64,000 nucleotides of DNA from Uropetala carovei. Its lineage: Eukaryota; Arthropoda; Insecta; Odonata; Petaluridae. The notes below the pieces were generated by a model, which was not told the DNA's origin, made no database searches, and was given only the letters and a program-made list of their open reading frames with translations. Positions 42,693 through 54,025 of the stretch are shown piece by piece (positions within the stretch are counted from its first letter, which is position 1; every line of letters starts with the position of its first letter). The stretch covers positions 620,001 through 684,000 of the forward strand of contig JAXCHB010000006.1 of the NCBI GenBank assembly GCA_036926305.1, written 5' to 3'. A program made the position numbers and the translations under genes.

Positions 42693-42699
42693 TCATTAC

Positions 42700-45240
42700 A
42701 TTACGTTATGAAAAGAGAGAAACAAAATCGAGAAGCATTTTCACGAACTGGGCTTCTGCTTAGTCACCCTTTCATGTGGTAAACAAACACTTTCTTGGCA
42801 ATAAGCATAGCAAGACACACCATCTCAATGTGGTGCTAGGTGCGAGATGATGAATAATCACCTGCGAATAGTGTGACCAAGGGAGAAATCCCTCCCAAGG
42901 TAAAACCTCTTGGCGTCCACTTAAGTGCATGCTCAACCAACAGTGCCTACATTTTGTGTATACTGAACTCTAGGCACATTCGATAAAGGTTAATTTTCCA
43001 ATGTAATATATAATGACAAGTAAACATTATTTTTAAACATTATTGATAGTAATGCATTTATTGTAATTTGAAATTAATATATTTTAGAATTAGTGCTGCT
43101 AATTTAATATCAAAGTTTAATGATGACGCAACACCTGGTAAACCTATACACCTGTAACATTATATAATGTTGAATGAATATTCATCATATAATGTAATTT
43201 TTAAAAATATGTAATGCAACTGTAATCCATTAAAAGAAACCAACTTCTCCTCCAATACGTTAAGTACCAAAGCAGCTATTACATAATAATTTCACAATTA
43301 CAATTTTCATGCCGAGATAAAAATTCAATCCAAGCAGTGAAATAAATGGCATTATTAACACATTTATATATTCAGTAATAAACATCAATTATAGAATAGA
43401 CTATGAGAAGATTTTGTCCAATTACTCACCAGTTGCACAAGGAACGAGCTAATGTGTTTGATGACGATATAGTGAAATATTTGCCTTAGTATGTGAGCAA
43501 GATGTTGGCAAAATATTTTTAAGCAATGATTGACAGCCAACTCGAATTCCTGTTGATGATCGAAGCACAAGCATCTTCATCTTCAGAATGGCAATTACAG
43601 TCCATACAAAAACCCTTTTAGAAAAAAAGAAAAATTTATTCATTACATAATTATATACTGATTAGAGTGAAACCTCGATTTTGCATTCTCCTATTTTACG
43701 TTTTCCTCAATGCTCAATCTGGTCCTGGCCAAATTCTCATAAGAACAATATAAAATTTTATCCTATTTACGTTTTCTCCGAATTTACATCATTTTTTTCA
43801 AGTCCTGACAATGAAAATTCACCCGAATTTACGTTTAGACTTTTGTATTTTAGAAAATACAATGAAACACTATCATAGTTTCAATAGGGATTGTATTTAT
43901 AAAATTATTTTACATAATTTGCAATTTTCCGATAGTATAAGGCTCTATTGAAATATGTTATTACATTGACACACTTTCAGGTCTGCTGATATCTTCTACA
44001 CTGTACTAACTATGATAGTAATACCTCATCTTAATACCTACTAAAAATTCTACACTATTTCATGTAAATTTATTACCAACTACGAAATGAAAGTTAAGAG
44101 AATAAACACATTCTAAACATTATTTTATTCTTCCATTTCGCATATACATAGACGTAAACGTCCATTTAAAATAGATAAACTTCTGCATTAAACCTTAAAG
44201 AATCTTGTAACTGAAATTACAGTTTAATTGTAACCTTAAAATTTATTTAAGTGACTGTATTATGACTTGAGGACTTATTTATAACTTCCAAACTAGAATA
44301 AAATGGAAACGCTATGATCATACGACCACTGATAATCGGCCGTGCTTTTTAAATAAATAAATAAACTATCATATTCTTGCAATGTTTACACCTTCAAAAT
44401 TAAGAAAGTTTCTTACTGCCACCCTCCACAAACTTTCTTTCTGCTTTATTTGCCACCTGGGTGCGATGCACCCCTTGCACCTCAAGTTGGTGTGGCTGTT
44501 TGCACTGTTGCTGGTTTTGTGTAATTGACTGGGTTTATACATTCACATCGTATATGCCCACATATTCAAGGAATGCCAATGCAATTTTTAGGTTTAAACA
44601 ATACCTTCGTTATGATAAACAATACGACGGTAATGAAAATAAAGAAATAAATATTCCAAAGTTCATTGATATTGTGTTCCTAAGTCAGATATAGAGATTA
44701 AAGTTGCTGAAACTTATAAAGATTTTGAAGAAATTTTCTGTGAAAGTTGAATGTTTTAAATCTTTGATTAAAAGCAGAAATGAAAATTATAAATTTTTAA
44801 TTTTAACACAACATTTTATATGCACTAAAAAGCAAAAATAAATCTAAAATTGATTTAATTTAATGTTCCATAATGTCAAAATAGTTTCGGGCATATAAGA
44901 GCTGTGTAGCATAATGTATAATGAATAAATCTTCATTAATATTTCTTTGCCATACAACTTTTATTTTACCAAAACTATTTTTTTAGTTTCTGGAACATTC
45001 AATTGTGTGAATTATATATTAACTGTTTACTTTTTAGTGCATGTAAGGGTTGGCTTCATTAGGTTTTATTTACATTTTCTTTTAATTTAAGTTCACATAA
45101 CCATCATTTGTGAGGGACAATAACATTAGTACACCTAAGAAATAAATAAATAATGCTTTTTTCATTTTCGTTACAGTTATTTTGAAAATTTTGTTTATGT
45201 TTCTTGTCACATTACTCAAAAAACATTTTGTTATTTTGTT
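42700..45240. other. No clear gene; one weak candidate exon
   Basis: The stretch is AT-rich with pogo-end-like sequence near 43670 and an AAATAAATAAATAAAC microsatellite at 44351. Only the minus-strand candidate exon at 43430-43614 has splice-like borders. Confidence 0.45.
43430..43614 (-). other. Weak candidate exon
   Basis: On the minus strand it lies between TTTTTTTCTAAAAG and a strong donor (CTG|GTGAGT). One frame reads CFDHQQEFELAVNHCLKIFC, then QHLAHILRQIFHYIVIKHIS and SFLVQL, a helical-looking stretch. The frame is blocked by a TAA in the 5' third, so the exon would need a shorter start or a frame repair. I do not recognise it. Confidence 0.2.
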
Positions 45241-45299
45241 GCATTACGCATCAAGTTTTCCAATACTGCTTGATTGTTATATCTAGTAAAAAATGGCAA

Positions 45300-45380
45300 G
45301 GACTTATTACAGGCTCGAAGGCAACATTAAACTGAGTCGCGGGCCACATGTAGCCCACAGGCCATAGTTTGGAGAGCCTG
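45300..45380 (-). mobile_element. hAT-type terminal fragment
   Basis: On the minus strand from 45380, CAGGCTCTCCAAACTATGG is followed by GGCCTGTGGGCTACATGTGG, a hAT-like terminus. No partner with the flanking octamer GCTCTAAG was found. Confidence 0.5.
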
Positions 45381-45401
45381 GCTCTAAGACATCCAACAGA
45401 A

Positions 45402-45760
45402 AAACAAATTTTTTGCTTGTCCCTAGTTTTCATGGAATTATCTGGCCTTGTCACATAACATTGGTCCTGATATAGGAATACCATCAGCATGCTTAAATCA
45501 GAACCATTCATAAAGCACAGCCTAATTGTTCATCATTAGGTTGCTTCAGAGTCTTATGTAATTCAGTTAACTTTTTCAATTCAGTTTTCGCATAAAATTG
45601 TAAAAGTCCATTTTACTCTGCTTTAATATCATAAATTGTAGAGGATCCAATCTTATGTTCTGTTATTATTATATTGCAAATGATACCACGATCCAACTTA
45701 TTACAAATGTCTATTTTCATGCTAATGTCAATAAAACTCACTACCTGATCATTACACTGC
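45402..45760 (-). pseudogene. Tigger transposase N-terminal remnant
   Basis: On the minus strand from about 45720: MKIDICNKLDRGIICNIIIT, then EHKIGSSTIYDIKAE, a psq helix-turn-helix. A stop precedes the CENP-B-type domain (LTELHKTLKQPNDEQLGCAL, YEWF, HADGIPISGPMLCDKA). The DDE core is absent, the sequence ending next to the hAT-type end at 45380. The probable 5' terminus of this element is at 48647 (CAGTAAAATTCCTATTAACC, minus strand, TA outside), which puts the piggyBac at 46062 inside its 5' region. Confidence 0.75.
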
Positions 45761-46061
45761 TATTACAAGGGCTATTACTTGACATCATTACAAAATAAAC
45801 TAAACTTTTCACATAACTTTGAATATTCACAAGCATAAACAAGTAACCACATAAACGTTGGTTTACAGTGCCATATACAGGAGATGAAGAATACTAGTTA
45901 CGGTCACTTGATCTCTTGCTATTCCTAGAAGTCCAGTGATATCCAGATGTACCCAGGAATGTCCAGACAGGAGTTTATCATCATCATTTCAGAATTTAAT
46001 TAAAATCTATTATAAAAGTTGGTTTTTACTCAACTTTTGAATGGCTCTACAACACAATTAA

Positions 46062-48517
46062 CCCTGCGTAAGTCGCGCTGTGTCTGACAGACTCACTCAC
46101 TCAATGTTTACTTTGTAACTATTTGTTCGCCTGCCCTTTGGCCTTGAGATTTTCAGTAGCCTAGTTTCTTAAGGTAATCTCTCCTGCAAAGACGTTCATG
46201 TTTTGTAAGAGTGAAAATACCAAGGGTTTGGTTAACTGTGTCTGAGAGACTCACTGCGACCTTTCTTGCGATCGAAAAGGTACATTTTTCATTTTTTCTG
46301 TTTTTGACGGATAATACAGTTTTTAAATAGCGATATGTTATCTATAAATAATTTATGATCGTATTTTAGCTATGGACAGCAGAAAAAGAGTTAAAATGGA
46401 CCAGTATGATGAGGAAGATGCAAATTGGATTCGGCAGCTTCTCTTAGAAGAAGATGAGCGCATGGAAACTGAATTCCCAAGTGACAATAGTGGCGAAGAG
46501 GACCACGTAGAGGAAAGGACTGAGGATTCCGCAACTGAACAAGAAGCAGACTCTGACTGTGAGGTTGATTTTATAGATTCTGCAGACTCGGGAGATATTT
46601 GTTTAGGAAAAGATAGGGCAACAAAATGGTGTAAAATAAAACCAAACCAGAAGGTTCGAACAAGAGCACACAATATTATTTCTCATTTACTGGGAGTAAA
46701 AGGGAGGGCAAAAGAGGCAAAGACTGCTTTAGAATGCTGGGAATGTCTATTTGATGAAGGCATTTTGGTTATTATTGTCGAAAATACGAATAAGTTTATT
46801 GCCACCGTTCAGAGTCGATATTCCCGGGAAAGAGATGCAAAATTCACTGATATTGCAGAAATAAAAGCACTGATAGGCCTTATTTATGTTGCAGGATTAA
46901 GGGGTTTAAATCGTATGCATAGAAGTGACATTTGGGCATCAGATATGACTGGGGTAGAAATTTTTCCTGCCGTAATGTCAGAGAGGCGCTTCAAGTTTCT
47001 ACTTTGCATGATACGGTTTGATGATAAAGCAGACCGAGAAGTGAGAAGAAGCTTGGATAAAATAACTCATATAAGAGACGTATTTGAAAAATTTGTGTGT
47101 AATTGCAAAAAAAGTTATTGCATCAGAGAATATTGTACTGTTGACGAAAAGCTTGAAGGTTTCCGTGGAAGATGCCCATTTCGGCAGTACATACCGAGTA
47201 AGCCCAGCAGGTATGGGATAAAAATTTTTGCTTTAGCTGATGCTGGAATGTTCTGTGTCTAAAATGGAAATTTACGTTGGGAGACAACTTGAGGGGCCTT
47301 ATTTCTTAAGTAATTCTTCCGCTGACATAGTGAAACGAGTTTGCGCCCCTATATCGGGAACGGGTAGGAATGTAACCATGGACAATTGGTTCACCACTTA
47401 CAAACTGGCGAATGACTTACTTACTCAAAATATAACTTTAGTTGGAACCATTCGCAAAAACAAGCGAGAGATACCCCCTGAATTCATTGAAACAAAACGT
47501 CGTTTAGAGAAATCTAGTCTTTTTGCTTTCCAGAAAAATTGCACTCTTGTGTCTTATGTATGTACCCAAAAAGAACAGATGTGTTCTCTTAATCTCTACC
47601 ATGCATCATGATGATGAGATTGACAAAGGCACAGGCAGGGATAGGAAACCATCAATAATATCGTTTTACAATGCTACAAAATCTGGTGTCGATACCGTAG
47701 ACCAGATGTGCGCAAAATATGATGTGATAAGAAACACCAGACATTGGCCCATGATAATATTTTATGCAATGTTGAATGTTGCCGGTATCAATGCCCAAAT
47801 TATTTATATTGGTAATAATAATTCCTCACAAATCTCCCGTCGGCTTCTTCTTAGACAATCGGCCGTAGATCTAACTTCTGATCATGTGAAAAGACACGAG
47901 GTAAAATATCTCCCTAAATCGCTGGTCAATAAAATTGATAAATTACTTCAAAGGGAGAAGAAATAGAAGGAGAAGGAGGTGAAAGTTCCAAAGCTTCAAT
48001 TACAATCCAAGCTGGGAAAAAAAGATGTGAAACGTGCGGCTGGAAAAAGGAAAGAATGACACGATTTACGTGTTGTAAATGCTATAAATACATGTTTGGA
48101 ACATAGCAATTTGCGATGCAACAAATGCAAATCCGAATGAAGTTTAAGTGACATATAGTAGATATTTCACCGTATCTTGTCTTGTAATAGTATGTAAGTC
48201 TCAGAATGCTAATATAAAGACATAAAAAGTTACATAGATATTGTCTATTATTTAGCTAAAATAGTATTTGAAAGTAATAGTATGTATCTCAAAATGCTAA
48301 AGTAAAGATATAAAATGTTACATAGATATCGTCTATTATTTAGCCAAAATAATATTTGAAAGCGTATATCTTTTCAATGTACTATTTATAGTGTTTTTTG
48401 AATAAAATTTTAATGTCACTCAGATTATTCATTTGTTCAATGTGCAGAGAATATAATGTGTCTGTCAGACACAGCGTGACCTTTGTAGTTACTACCACGG
48501 GCATTACCTCTGCAGGG
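46062..48517 (+). mobile_element. Full-length piggyBac element with TTAA duplications
   Basis: The element is bounded by TTAA (46058-46061, 48518-48521) and starts CCCTGCGTAAGTCGCGCTG, ending GCAGGG. A longer subterminal inverted repeat (GCGCTGTGTCTGACAGAC on the left, GTCTGTCAGACACAGCG on the right) lies close to each end. A third copy of the TGTGTCTGAGAGAC motif lies at about 46239. Its 2,456 bp carry one transposase gene. It is intact in structure but not in frame. Confidence 0.97.
46372..48140 (+). pseudogene. PiggyBac transposase, frameshifted
   Basis: The ATG at 46372 starts an acidic leader (MDSRKRVKMDQYDEEDANWI). The catalytic fold carries Asp in YCTVDEKLEGFRGRC (near residue 257), in NVTMDNWFTTYKLAND and in KSGVDTVDQMCAKYDV, the DDD triad of the family. 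The C-terminal cross-brace zinc finger reads CETCGWKKERM, CCKCYKY and, after a further shift, HSNLRCNKCKSE. Frameshifts lie near 47255 and 47600, a stop near 47966 and another shift near 48105. PiggyBac enzymes excise precisely at TTAA. All key residues remain, so inactivation is recent relative to the Tiggers. Confidence 0.95.
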
Positions 48518-48521
48518 TTAA

Positions 48522-49052
48522 TGTGAAGCATCTCATGCTAATAGCAACACAAACACAAATTGTTATGTATTACTGGTATTATCATTTGAAGTTCTAAATT
48601 ACTGCAAGTGCTGGCTTACAAGATGCTGGTTAATAGGAATTTTACTGTATTCCCAACATTTCTTCTTATGCCCTTTTATAAAGTCATATTATGATTAATG
48701 TTTTCATCAATTTATACAGCAAACCCTCCTCCAATGCATGTTCTCTCAGCATGCGCTTATATGCTCAAAAATAAATGTGACCAATTATCTGCCGAAAGTG
48801 GGAAATTCGAATATTCGTGGTTTGTCAAATGCCCAATAGTATGCACGCTCTAGGACTTTATAAACTGTACTCGGTACCCCTTAAATTGCCCATTAGTAAA
48901 CTAAAAATCTCTGCAACAACATTGTTGCCATTTTCATAGAACTCATAAAAGACAAAGTAACAATGTTTTCATTTGTCTGGTGAGCACTGCTCTCTCCTCT
49001 CCCCAGTCTCGTGTAAGCTGTGACTGGGTTAAGTGCCACTTTTTGCAGTTTT
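48522..49052. other. Remains of a Tigger 5' region and spacer
   Basis: Position 48522-48647 ends AGGAATTTTACTG|TA, the 5' terminus of a minus-strand Tigger. The rest shows nothing I can name. Confidence 0.45.
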
Positions 49053-49705
49053 TTTACTTTTCCATACGAAGTATCGAGAAAGTATTGTTATTGCAAAAAA
49101 GTCTGACCTCGAGATTTTTACGGAAAGATACGTTTTAGGTGTCGCTGAATCCAAAAAAGTGGTTTTTGCAATGCTGTCTGTCTGTACTGGCTCTGGAGCC
49201 TAGACAGTAGAGCAAAAATGAATGAAATCTCGTACTTAGGCATTTTATCACACTGAGCAGAGTATATATAGAAATGGTTGACATTGCTCAATAATTAAGA
49301 GTAGTTTATTCTACGCATTTTTAACAACAATCCGATTTTCTCGAAAACGGCTATAACGATTTTGATCAAATTTCGTACATTTACTTGAGTTTACGTCTTC
49401 AATAATAACAAATAGTTCATATTTCTCAAAAAAGGAATGTAAGGCTAGTTTATTCTAGACAACTTTAACAACAATTCGATTTTCTCAAAAACGGCTCTAA
49501 CGATTTTGATCAAATTTCATACAGTTACTTGAGTATACCTACAATAATACTATGTATTTCACTTTTCTCAATGAATGAATATAAGACTAGTTTATTCTTG
49601 GGCAACTTTAACAAAAATTGGATTTTCTAAAAACAGGCTCATATGATTTTCATTTTCTAAAGATAACTAAACGACGCATTAGTATATGAGAAAGATTGTA
49701 CAATG
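49053..49705 (-). repeat. Dispersed repeat with internal ~135-bp units, copy B
   Basis: This is the inverted, uninterrupted counterpart of 41312-42612, starting TTTACTTTTCCATACGAAG. Where copy A has a pogo MITE, copy B reads GAAATACATAGTATTATTG (minus strand), i.e. the empty target with one TA. Confidence 0.88.
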
Positions 49706-49740
49706 CATGTTGTACAGATTTTTGTAATAACCCTTAGTAT

Positions 49741-50020
49741 GGAATCAAAACGTAAAGCATCTTCAAGTGGTAGTGAGGCAAAGAAAAGCTGCAAAGGTAT
49801 GACATTAGCTGAGACAATTAAGATCATTGATAAGTTATGAAGTGACTTGAGTGTAGCATCAGTCGGCCAGGAATATGGCGTGAATGAGTCTACCATACGT
49901 ACGATCAGCAAGAGTGAAGAGAAAATACATGCAAGTGTTAAGGCTTCTGCCCCTTTAAATGCACAAAATATAGGCAGGGCTTTCCATTTGTGTGTGTATG
50001 AAAAAAATCTACATAGCTAG
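49741..50020 (+). pseudogene. Tigger N-terminal remnant with stop
   Basis: It reads MESKRKASSSGSEAKKSCKG, then LAETIKIIDKL, a stop (TGA at 49838-49840), SVASVGQEYGVNESTIRTIS and KSEEKIHASVKASAPL. This is the leader and psq helix-turn-helix of a Tigger transposase. Nothing of the CENP-B or DDE domains follows. Confidence 0.75.
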
Positions 50021-50439
50021 GTATTTATCGTAGATTTCACACAGCCGTGATCACGTATCCCACTCAATCCCATAAGGTATTAAGTTGCTCCAATGCAGAT
50101 TCGCCCAACATGGCGTTCTTGAGGAATGTAACTCCTGCATTGGAAGGCTGACTATCTGATTACAAATTACACAGTTTACTTTTCTCAATGAACGTATTTC
50201 TTATTTCACAAGGGTTTCATTTTCACTTTTCTTGAGTCAAGTCTTACAAGGGGAGGACCTGGACATGGGATCATAGATTTTGCTGAAACTTCGTAGGTGT
50301 GTAGACCTGGACTTCAGGATCACAGCCAACCCCCCTTTTGGGCATATATGAGAAGTAGTTTTTCTGTAAATTGCGTTTAAAGTTTGCAATATTATGGCAT
50401 GCCAGATAATTACCCAAACGACCGCAGTATCCAACATCA

Positions 50440-50505
50440 GCCGTAGCACAGCAGTAGGGATTTTGAGCTTGGGAGCTGTAGGTCTGGAGTTTGCGCCCGG
50501 TTTAG
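50440..50505 (+). repeat. tRNA-like SINE head
   Basis: TAGCACAGCAGTAGGG (A-box-like, 50444-50459) and GGAGTTTGCGCCC (B-box-like, 50486-50498) have the spacing of a tRNA-derived SINE promoter. Probably degraded. Confidence 0.45.
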
Positions 50506-50769
50506 GTCACTTTTTTTATTATTCCTGTTTTGCTTTTTCGTGGCGAGGTGTTACTCGATATCCGCAATCACTTTTTAATTTTTTTTTCATCTCTACATTT
50601 TCATTCTCAGAATTTATTATATCTTCTCTCATTCACCGAACGGCAGACATGCTAGAATTTACTGTCAGATCAGGTCTTCTTTCATTGATCTCCCACTTCA
50701 TTTACGAACACACCCTTCCACGCGAACATCGGTCACAGTAAGAACACAAACTTGTTATCACTTGTCATT

Positions 50770-50945
50770 ACTGGTCGTGTTTATGATCTCAATCGTTCAA
50801 CAATTGCAACCATTTTAAAAGACAAAAGAAAAATTTGTGATCATATTCGCAATGCAGGCTCTGTTCAGTCCATGATTAAGTAAAAAACAAAATGTCATTG
50901 TTGAACAAATGGAACAGCATTTAAGAATTTGGATTCAGGATCAAA
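50770..50945 (+). pseudogene. Tigger N-terminal scrap
   Basis: YDLNRSTIATILKDKRKICD is followed by HIRNAGSVQSMIK, a stop, and (shifted) EQMEQHLRIWIQDQ. This is the end of the first helix-turn-helix and the start of the CENP-B-type domain of a Tigger. Two lesions occur within 60 codons. Confidence 0.7.
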
Positions 50946-51243
50946 ATTTTTAAAAAAAACCAATGCTTCAGTAATGAACTGATTCTTCTCTTCAATCCAC
51001 TTAATTGGGTTAGTTGTTTAAAGATCAAATAAATTTTAAATTTTCCTTTGAAACTAAAGAGTAGGGAGGCTAGTACCCTCGGATTTTGTTCAAATTTCAC
51101 ATGGTGATAGCTGATGTGTTCCGATTTAACGTGTAACTTGCCGTTTGTGTGAATAGGCCTTGGTTGTCGAGATATCGGTTTGAATTTCGGCCGATTTCCG
51201 TGTGCTTTAAGACTCGTGAAAATCATACCACTAGTATGAGCAG

Positions 51244-51305
51244 GCCGTAGCCGAGTTGGTAAGGAGTTGGGACCATACGTCCGGGGTTTGAGTCCCGGTT
51301 GTGGA
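51244..51305 (+). repeat. tRNA-like SINE head
   Basis: TAGCCGAGTTGG (A box, 51248-51259) and GGTTTGAGTCC (B box, 51285-51295) lie in a 62-nt tRNA-like fold with a good T-arm (CCGGGGTTTGAGTCCCGG). The body is too short and the acceptor unpaired for a true tRNA gene. It is probably a SINE head, with a T-rich end following. Confidence 0.55.
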
Positions 51306-51555
51306 ATTTTTCTTTTTTGATTTTTATCTTTTTTAATGCTGAAAAAATGTACAATTTCCATTATTAATTTATTATGACTGTAAAAATTTAAATTGTACTA
51401 TTTTTCTCGATTATAAGGATATATTTTTTTATTTTATAGTTGCGATTCAGCAATCTTTTTAAATAAATTCTTACACTTTTTATTGCTACAAAATAATTTG
51501 CACCATTATTTATACCTTATAAATTAATTATTCAGATTCTTCTTTTGAAAAAATC

Positions 51556-51858
51556 TCATGCGTGCCGGCAAAGTGGGGGATGAAAATTGTCATAAAAACA
51601 AACAAAGCAGAAATGCTTCTGGCACCAGGAACACACAACAAACGCAACATTTTTGCATTCACATTTCCTCTTATGCAGGCTATCGTGGAAACAAACTTCA
51701 TTTATGTTCATAAGAACACTCCTTGTCGTCGTTAATTTTGACACAAACCACGCATATTTAATCATGTCTTCGAAAATGGGTGCACGCAACTGGTGATGAA
51801 TTATGGAGTGAATTTTCAATGCATCGTCTCTTGTATTAATCTGACTGTTCTCTCGCAA
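51556..51858 (-). CDS. Small Cys-rich open frame, unknown
   Basis: This 100-codon minus-strand frame reads MRENSQINTRDDALKIHSII near its start, then FEDMIKYAWFVSKL. It ends with a dense Cys/His cluster: CFHDSLHKRKCECKN, VCSWCQKHFCFVCFYD and HPPLCRHA. The C-x-C, two C-x2-C and terminal C spacing suggests a zinc-binding fold. The helical part before it (DDALKIHSIIHHQL...YAWF) is the sort of sequence found next to it in uncharacterised insect proteins, but I cannot name the family. It may be an exon or a transposon accessory gene. No transposon ends were found around it. Confidence 0.4.
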   Translation of the reverse strand: MRENSQINTRDDALKIHSIIHHQLRAPIFEDMIKYAWFVSKLTTTRSVLMNINEVCFHDSLHKRKCECKNVAFVVCSWCQKHFCFVCFYDNFHPPLCRHA

Positions 51859-52350
51859 TAAATACGTACTGTTTTGCAGGCGCTTTATGAAATTTTTGAT
51901 TTGCCTGTAAAAATAGACGTCGCAGGGTTGGCAGAAAGCGCGAGATATAAGTTTATTAAAGTGGAAGTAAACTATCTACTTTAAATGTATGCAAAAAAGA
52001 ATCAAAATGACTGAACACCTACGAAGAAATAAATTATGTAAATAATACGTGGCGCATCAAAGTCGTAAAAAATGCAGGAATAGTGCTTGTATGCGTAAGA
52101 AGCTACATATGTACACAATGCTTCATTTTACTCTTGAATCAAAACATTTGCCTTTCCTACCCCCCTCTCTACCTATCTTGTTTCAGTGTGTCTAGTGGTG
52201 TCTAGCATGCGCATACTGGGATTTCCCGAGCAAACCATTACTTCCTCGTGCCTTAGCGGCATAGCAGCCAACTTGGGAGAATAATTTAAGAATAAAAGTG
52301 AAAAGGAATGCCCATGTGATACTAGTGTAGTACTAACGTATGTTATGTAA

Positions 52351-52716
52351 TACGGTGTCCGTATTTGATTGATGAGAAACGGCTACTTTTTTACGAGAAT
52401 AAGATCCAGGGGATAACAAGGTCAAATTACTCTTTTAGTAGAAGTTATGATTAAGTGAATAAAATGTATTTTATGTCACCGTAATTTTAGTTAATACTCT
52501 TTATTTATTACAAACTGAAAATCTGAGACGTAATAAGGTGTCTGTATTTGATTGATGAGAAATGGCTATTTTTTTACGAGAATAAGATCCCGGGAGATAA
52601 CGAGGTCAAATTATTCTTTTCGTAGGAGTTGTCATGAATAGGTGAATAAAACATTTTTTATGTCGCTGTCATTTTAGTTAATACTTTTTATTTAATTATG
52701 AACTGAAAATCTGAGG
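52351..52716. repeat. ~183-bp tandem duplication
   Basis: GTATTTGATTGATGAGAAA and its surroundings occur twice, at 52361 and 52544, with the same following block (GAGAATAAGATCC, GTCATTTTAGTTAATAC). The downstream GTCGGCTTACAAACGATTA near 52831 resembles a MITE right end of the CCGTAT family. Confidence 0.8.
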
Positions 52717-53334
52717 CTTTCATACTTGTTGGTATTTTGAAATAAACAACCCCAGCTGCCTAATCACTTTAAAATCAAAATTTTTCCTTACGTGTCCTTG
52801 TGAAAAGTGAGGGTTGGCTTACAATCGGTGTCGGCTTACAAACGATTAAATATGGTATTTTGTCATTAGTGTTTGCATTTTCTGCTAGTTAGCGTGAACT
52901 TTTCATTCTAATGAGCTTCAAGGTCAATCAAATGTTTTTCATCAGTCATGTTTAATTATTTATCCAGAAAAATGTCTATCTAGGTTACAACTCAAATATA
53001 AGTTGAAGGTAGGGTTTGATCGGCCTAAAAAAGCAAGAAATTTCTCTAATTATACTCAAAGATATATGGTAATATAAAGATTTTTCTTTCAAATATGTTA
53101 ACATAAATTAATGGAATATATACAACAGACAAAATTCTGGTGTTCTGTAGGATGTAAATAACATACGAGAGATTAATAAATTTATCTCTACAGACTACCT
53201 ACCATTATTATTATTAAAGGAATTCTTTTTATAATTGGGTATAAGATCAAATGTTGACATTATAAGGCATAATTAACTTGAGGAAATATTCCTTTAACCT
53301 TTCCAATCTTTTTCCTTTCACTTTTACTTCTTCA

Positions 53335-53790
53335 ATAACTTCTCTTCCTCTCCTTTCTCCTCCATACTTTCCTCTCCTCCTCCATTCTCCTACCTCTCCA
53401 TTCCCCTACCCCTGCATTCCATGCATTCCAATTCCCCTCCACTCCCATTCCCCACTCCTTCCCCTCTCTCCCCTCCCTATATTCTCCCCACTCTTCCCTC
53501 AACCCACACCCTCCTCTGCCTTTCCCTCCCGTCATTCCCATTCCCTGCATTTCCCTCCCTTCTCTTCCCCTCCTCTCCCATTCCCCTTCCTACATTTCCT
53601 CAATTTCTCAAGGTCAATTACCCTCCCATTCTTCCCTCTCCAAACTTTCACTCCCCTCACCACCTCCCCTAACCTACCCTCCCCCTTACACCTCCACTCT
53701 CTTCCCACATTGACTCAACTATTCAAGGTCAACTACCCTCCCACTCCCCTCCATACACTTCAACCTTCCCCTCCCTCATTGCAAGAAACC
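53335..53790 (+). repeat. Polypyrimidine (C/T) tract
   Basis: About 450 bp consist almost wholly of C and T with scattered A, such as CTCTTCCTCTCCTTTCTCC. Two AAGGTCAA words interrupt it (53610, 53727) in similar context (TTAC or CTACCCTCCCA), hinting at a ~117-bp internal period. The long open frame across it (53278-53847) is compositional. Confidence 0.85.
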
Positions 53791-54025
53791 TCCTCCCATA
53801 TTAATTACCACACTTTCATATCAAATTATTTTTCCATTTTTCAATAAGAGTCACCCTTGTCTCCCCTTTTCTGTCCTACCTACTCTATGAATCGAGGGCC
53901 AATTCCCTATTTTATGTTAAAAATGGTATCAATGCTGTCAATCTGACACCGCTTTAATAGTAAAATATAAAGCCTAAATTTACCATACATATTATATATA
54001 GCTGTTTTATAATTAGACACAGTAC

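Noticed and set aside
51244..51305. Functional nuclear tRNA gene
   Set aside because: The T- and D-arms look good, but the acceptor does not pair and the body is about ten bases short.
53278..53847. 189-codon Ser/Pro/Leu-rich open frame
   Set aside because: It follows from the polypyrimidine composition, since stop codons need A and G. No domain or start context supports it.
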